A stretch of 64,000 nt of DNA from CALLPQ01 sp038531745 (GTDB taxonomy: Bacteria > Pseudomonadota > Alphaproteobacteria > Caulobacterales > Parvularculaceae), in NCBI GenBank assembly GCA_038531745.1, contig JBCBBJ010000007.1:62001-126000 (forward strand), read 5' to 3'. The notes under the pieces were generated by a model, which searched no databases, was not told where the DNA came from, and saw only the letters and a list, made by a program, of their open reading frames with translations. Shown piece by piece: positions 61,586 to 64,000 of this stretch. Numbering within the stretch: the first letter of the stretch is position 1; the number at the start of each line of letters is the position of its first letter. The position numbers were made by a program, and so were the translations under genes.

Positions 61586-61609
61586 GCACGTCGGCGATAG
61601 CGTGCCCTT

Positions 61610-62152
61610 ATGGAACTTACGTTAATTATCTTGGCGTTTGGTCTCATCGCGGGGAGTGTTTTCGCCATGCTTGCCACCAAACCCACCTGGTTGCCCGAAT
61701 TGCGTTGTGCGCTCCAATGGCGTGCACCTGCCGAAACGATTTCGGCACCTGGCGGCACTAACCGCAATTTTACCTTACGCAATACACTGATCATTGTGGG
61801 CCCCCAGGTGAACCATGCCACCTGCCGCCTCCAACGTCGTCTGCTAAAACCCGCGGTGCCACTGCTCATCCGGGAAGATGTGGCGATTATGGAAATCTAC
61901 GCAGATGGGCCGCCGCGCCGCAATGGCGAACTCCTATCTTGGCTCGACGCGTCTTTATTGCGTCATGCGCTCAATGCAGAAGACGGCTTTACGCTTGTCT
62001 TTGTGGGTGACGATGGCAAGACCGTCTTTCGACGCCAGTCGCCGATGCTCACCGATATGATTGCTGATCAAGCGGGCCTGTCGGTAACGCCAAACACCCC
62101 CAAATCAACACACGAACAATCCGCCGTCCTGCGCCATCTGCACGCGGCGTAA
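61610..62152 (+). CDS. Membrane-anchored protein, DUF4174-like
   Basis: Protein of 180 aa with one N-terminal helix (LTLIILAFGLIAGSVFAMLA) and a small soluble domain outside. The segment from LLIREDVAIMEIYADGPPRRN to AEDGFTLVFVGDDGKTVFRRQSPMLTDMIADQAG resembles DUF4174 (a thioredoxin-like fold), which has the same VFVGKDGxxKxRxxxP pattern and a C-terminal helix. The function is unknown. Confidence 0.65.
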   Translation: MELTLIILAFGLIAGSVFAMLATKPTWLPELRCALQWRAPAETISAPGGTNRNFTLRNTLIIVGPQVNHATCRLQRRLLKPAVPLLIREDVAIMEIYADGPPRRNGELLSWLDASLLRHALNAEDGFTLVFVGDDGKTVFRRQSPMLTDMIADQAGLSVTPNTPKSTHEQSAVLRHLHAA

Positions 62153-62299
62153 TCTGTTCCGGCTTGGATTTTTGGTCAATTGATCGCGATTATTGACAGA
62201 CCAGTCTTGGGCACGGCTGCCCGCGGTTCGACCACGACGTCTACGGCGTCGGATCGAATGCGATATCGAAGATATCGACCAAAGAAGGTGCATCCTGGC

Positions 62300-62320
62300 C
62301 CCCGCGACCACGTCGCGGGG
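62300..62320. terminator. Strong GC hairpin between convergent genes
   Basis: CCCCGCGAC / GTCGCGGGG, a perfect 9-bp stem with a 3-nt loop, between the gene ending at 62152 and the convergent DUF2937 gene. There is no good T run on either strand; it could be a factor-dependent or bidirectional stop. Confidence 0.45.
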
Positions 62321-62337
62321 CGGGTTTGTGGTCCCCC

Positions 62338-62853
62338 TCAATAACCGTAAGCGTCGCGCTCGCGCCGGCGACCACCGCCGAAGATGGAGCCAAGGCCGCC
62401 AAACACCAGTGAAGCGAGCCCCCAGACGCCCACAAAGCTGCCACCGCCATAAACCGCCCCATCAAGGGTCGCAGGCACAGCGGGTTCATAGGCAGAAAGC
62501 GCGGAATCCACGATCTCCTGCTCATACTGCCGCGCCAAAACGATGGGCCGTTCCAAATCGGTAGCGGAGGTGAGCGCATCCAGATGTGTCGACAAAAACT
62601 CAAACCGCGTCACGATGGCGGCATATCTCGAACACAGAGCCTCCAACAAGCCGTCGGCGTTGCCACATTCTTCCATGGCACGCGATCTTGTGTAGCCATA
62701 TTGCCCAACGCTGGCGTCGAACTCCTCGACCGTGGACCGCAACTCATCGACGCGGCCGGTTAAATTTTGCATATATTGCAGCGTAAAGGCTGGTGCCTGG
62801 GAGCCCGCAAGCCCCGCGGCAATGGCAAAAATAACTGCGAAAAACCGTCCCAT
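62338..62853 (-). CDS. DUF2937 family protein
   Basis: Protein of 171 aa with the DUF2937 layout: N-terminal membrane segment (FFAVIFAIAAGLAGSQAPAF), then QYMQNLTGRVDELRSTVEEFDASVGQYGYTRSRAMEECG, a helix pair, and a second hydrophobic segment (GVWGLASLVFGGLGSIFG) near a basic tail. Inner-membrane protein of unknown function, found mainly in alphaproteobacteria. Confidence 0.8.
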   Translation of the reverse strand: MGRFFAVIFAIAAGLAGSQAPAFTLQYMQNLTGRVDELRSTVEEFDASVGQYGYTRSRAMEECGNADGLLEALCSRYAAIVTRFEFLSTHLDALTSATDLERPIVLARQYEQEIVDSALSAYEPAVPATLDGAVYGGGSFVGVWGLASLVFGGLGSIFGGGRRRERDAYGY

Positions 62854-63101
62854 GGCAAACCCCTCATGCGCCTGAAGTGGTGATGGCGCGCCGCCGCACG
62901 GTGCCCCAGCATTATCAATTTAAGGCGTAAGATATCGTAAGCAGGCGTGGGCTGGCAATCGACGGAATGTGCTGTTCTTACCATAGGCGCTAAATTCCTG
63001 GCCCACGGGGCCACAACACTACCCGCATAAAAAGGCCAATAATCAGGGTGACAAGCGCCAATAGGGGGCCTATATCAAAGAATATACGCATTCGAAATTC
63101 G
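62854..63101. other. Non-coding region before the rimP terminator
   Basis: 248 bases with no tRNA or known RNA. The strong plus-strand terminator at 63102 implies something is transcribed here from the left, perhaps a small RNA. A tiny minus-strand ORF (62990-63091) is annotated separately with low confidence. Confidence 0.4.
62990..63091 (-). CDS. Possible 33-aa membrane miniprotein
   Basis: An ORF of 33 codons (MRIFFDIGPLLALVTLIIG, then LFMRVVLWPRGPGI) reads as one membrane helix with a basic C-terminus. The composition is protein-like, but there is no ribosome-binding site and the hairpin of the opposite-strand terminator lies right upstream, so it may be chance. Confidence 0.25.
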   Translation of the reverse strand: MRIFFDIGPLLALVTLIIGLFMRVVLWPRGPGI

Positions 63102-63128
63102 AAAGCGGCCCCCTGGGGCCGCTTTTTT
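63102..63128 (+). terminator. Intrinsic terminator upstream of rimP
   Basis: AAAGCGGCCCC / GGGGCCGCTTT (11-bp perfect stem, 2-nt loop by pairing, effectively 4) followed by six T. The best terminator in the window. It isolates rimP-nusA from read-through; the transcript it ends has no obvious gene. Confidence 0.85.
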
Positions 63129-63178
63129 ATTGCCGATATATCGCCACCCGCCGCGCGGCCAGGAAAGACGAGGGACCA

Positions 63179-63769
63179 TTGGGTTCACTTGAAACCACGC
63201 TGACAACACTAATCACGCCTATTCTTGACGAATTGGGCTTTGAGTTGGTGCGTCTACGGTTAACCGGCGCGCGGACAAAAACCGTGCAGATCATGGCTGA
63301 GCGCGCCGACAGCACCATGAGCGCCGAAGATTGCGCACAGCTTTCGCGGCGGGTCAGTGCCCGGTTTGAAGAAGAAGACCCCATCGCCGATCCTTACGTG
63401 CTTGAGGTTTCCTCCCCTGGGATTGATCGCCCTTTAACCCGGGAAAAAGACTTTATCCGGTGGGAAGGACATCTGGCGAAACTCGAACTCGACCGGATGA
63501 TTGAAGGGCGTAAAAAATTCCGAGGCATCCTCGCCGGGATGGATGATGGCCACATCGCGTTCGATATTGAAGGAGAGGAAGAAACTGCACTCTTTCCCCC
63601 CGCCTGGATTGTTCAGGCCAAATTGCTGATGACCGATGACCTTATCCGCGAAAGTCTGCGCCAGGCCAAAAAACACAGTAGTTCCCCCGATGTCGCCGAT
63701 ATGGCTGATGAAGAGACGCCGCGTGATGAAACGATTGAAACCCAGCCCATCAGCGCCAACGATCCGTAA
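63179..63769 (+). CDS. rimP: Ribosome maturation factor RimP
   Basis: Needed for maturation of the 30S subunit. The 196-aa protein has the N-terminal domain (LITPILDELGFELVRLRLTGARTKTVQIMAERADSTMSAEDCAQLSRRVSARF) and the C-terminal SH3-like part after PYVLEVSSPGIDRPLTREKDF, the family signature. The start is a TTG at 63179, supported by GAGGGA six bases upstream; no ATG fits. A charged tail is added at the end. rimP-nusA is the conserved order. Confidence 0.95.
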   Translation: MGSLETTLTTLITPILDELGFELVRLRLTGARTKTVQIMAERADSTMSAEDCAQLSRRVSARFEEEDPIADPYVLEVSSPGIDRPLTREKDFIRWEGHLAKLELDRMIEGRKKFRGILAGMDDGHIAFDIEGEEETALFPPAWIVQAKLLMTDDLIRESLRQAKKHSSSPDVADMADEETPRDETIETQPISANDP

Positions 63770-63856
63770 ACGGTATACCCTGCGCCGCCATCTTCAACAC
63801 GGTGGCAAACACGAAAAGGATTTAAGAAGAATGAGACCTGTTTTTGGAGATAGAAA

Positions 63857-64000
63857 ATGAGTGCAATCAGTGCCAACCGGCTCGAACTTGTACAGATCGC
63901 TGATGCGGTTGCCCGCGAAAAGTCGATTGAAAAATCCCTCGTGATTGAAGCACTGGAAGAAGCGTTGTCGCGGGCCGCACGCTCGCGCTATGGCCAAGAG
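63857..64000 (+). CDS. nusA: Transcription termination/antitermination protein NusA, N-terminal part
   Basis: The first 48 codons of nusA; the gene runs out of the window. It starts MSAISANRLELVQIADAVAREKSIEKSLVIEALEEALSRAARSRYG, the RNA-polymerase-binding N-terminal domain, with GGAGA upstream of ATG 63857. It lies 87 bases after rimP in the conserved rimP-nusA-infB order. Confidence 0.95.
   Translation, partial: MSAISANRLELVQIADAVAREKSIEKSLVIEALEEALSRAARSRYGQE

Noticed and set aside
62854..63101. tRNA gene upstream of rimP, as in E. coli
   Set aside because: No T-loop GTTCAAATC-like sequence with a cloverleaf could be drawn on either strand.

Overview
The window is a stretch of alphaproteobacterial chromosome, moderately GC-rich and densely coded, with about 57 protein genes. 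No rRNA, tRNA, CRISPR array, insertion sequence or phage gene was seen. The class is indicated by the block bamE / ubiquinol-cytochrome c chaperone / DUF177 / plsX / fabH / ihfA / merR, by two DUF2336 proteins, DUF1491, an orphan DnaA domain IV protein, a phoR-phoU-phoB cluster, rimP-nusA, and TTAA-N7-TTAA (CtrA-type) sites. The order cannot be fixed from sequence alone.

Layout. 1-6934: tail of penicillin-binding protein 1A, an SH3 lipoprotein, DUF2336, DUF1491, a soluble histidine kinase, a secreted protein of unknown family with a polybasic run, SufE and a DnaA-domain-IV protein. 7404-15426 (minus): a ten-gene Mrp/Mnh-type cation/proton antiporter operon with three ND2/4/5-like subunits. 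15685-19069: a ParA ATPase with a small partner, a second DUF2336 protein and a small lipoprotein. 19070-19432: palindromic repeats only. 19433-27308 (minus): two amidohydrolases (one lacking its metal ligands), recJ, glpX, hom and merR. 27511-33880: ihfA, a carotenoid cleavage oxygenase placed inside the conserved fabH-ihfA block, fabH, plsX, DUF177, the cytochrome bc1 chaperone and divergent bamE.

34031-41361: two membrane proteins (DUF418, DUF2306) around a membrane-anchored AraC regulator, prfB with an intact programmed +1 frameshift, and a degenerate EAL-domain protein with a very long acidic tail. 41423-45841 (minus): a type I secretion-like operon (ABC, HlyD, TolC) whose ABC nucleotide-binding domain has lost its catalytic motifs. 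46176-53874: a PQQ-type sugar dehydrogenase, a DUF885 protein, and phoR / membrane protein / phoU / phoB. 53915-64000: a membrane-embedded LytTR regulator divergent from an S33 peptidase, a TetR-plsC-MFS operon behind a perfect operator palindrome, a UDP-glucuronate 4-epimerase, small envelope proteins, and rimP-nusA.

Most of this is core chromosome. The less usual elements are the dead ABC exporter, the dead amidohydrolase beside an intact paralogue, the degenerate EAL protein, the His-rich insertion in MrpC, the orphan DnaA domain IV protein, and several dyad elements between genes. I did not find a clearly undescribed multi-gene defence or mobile system.
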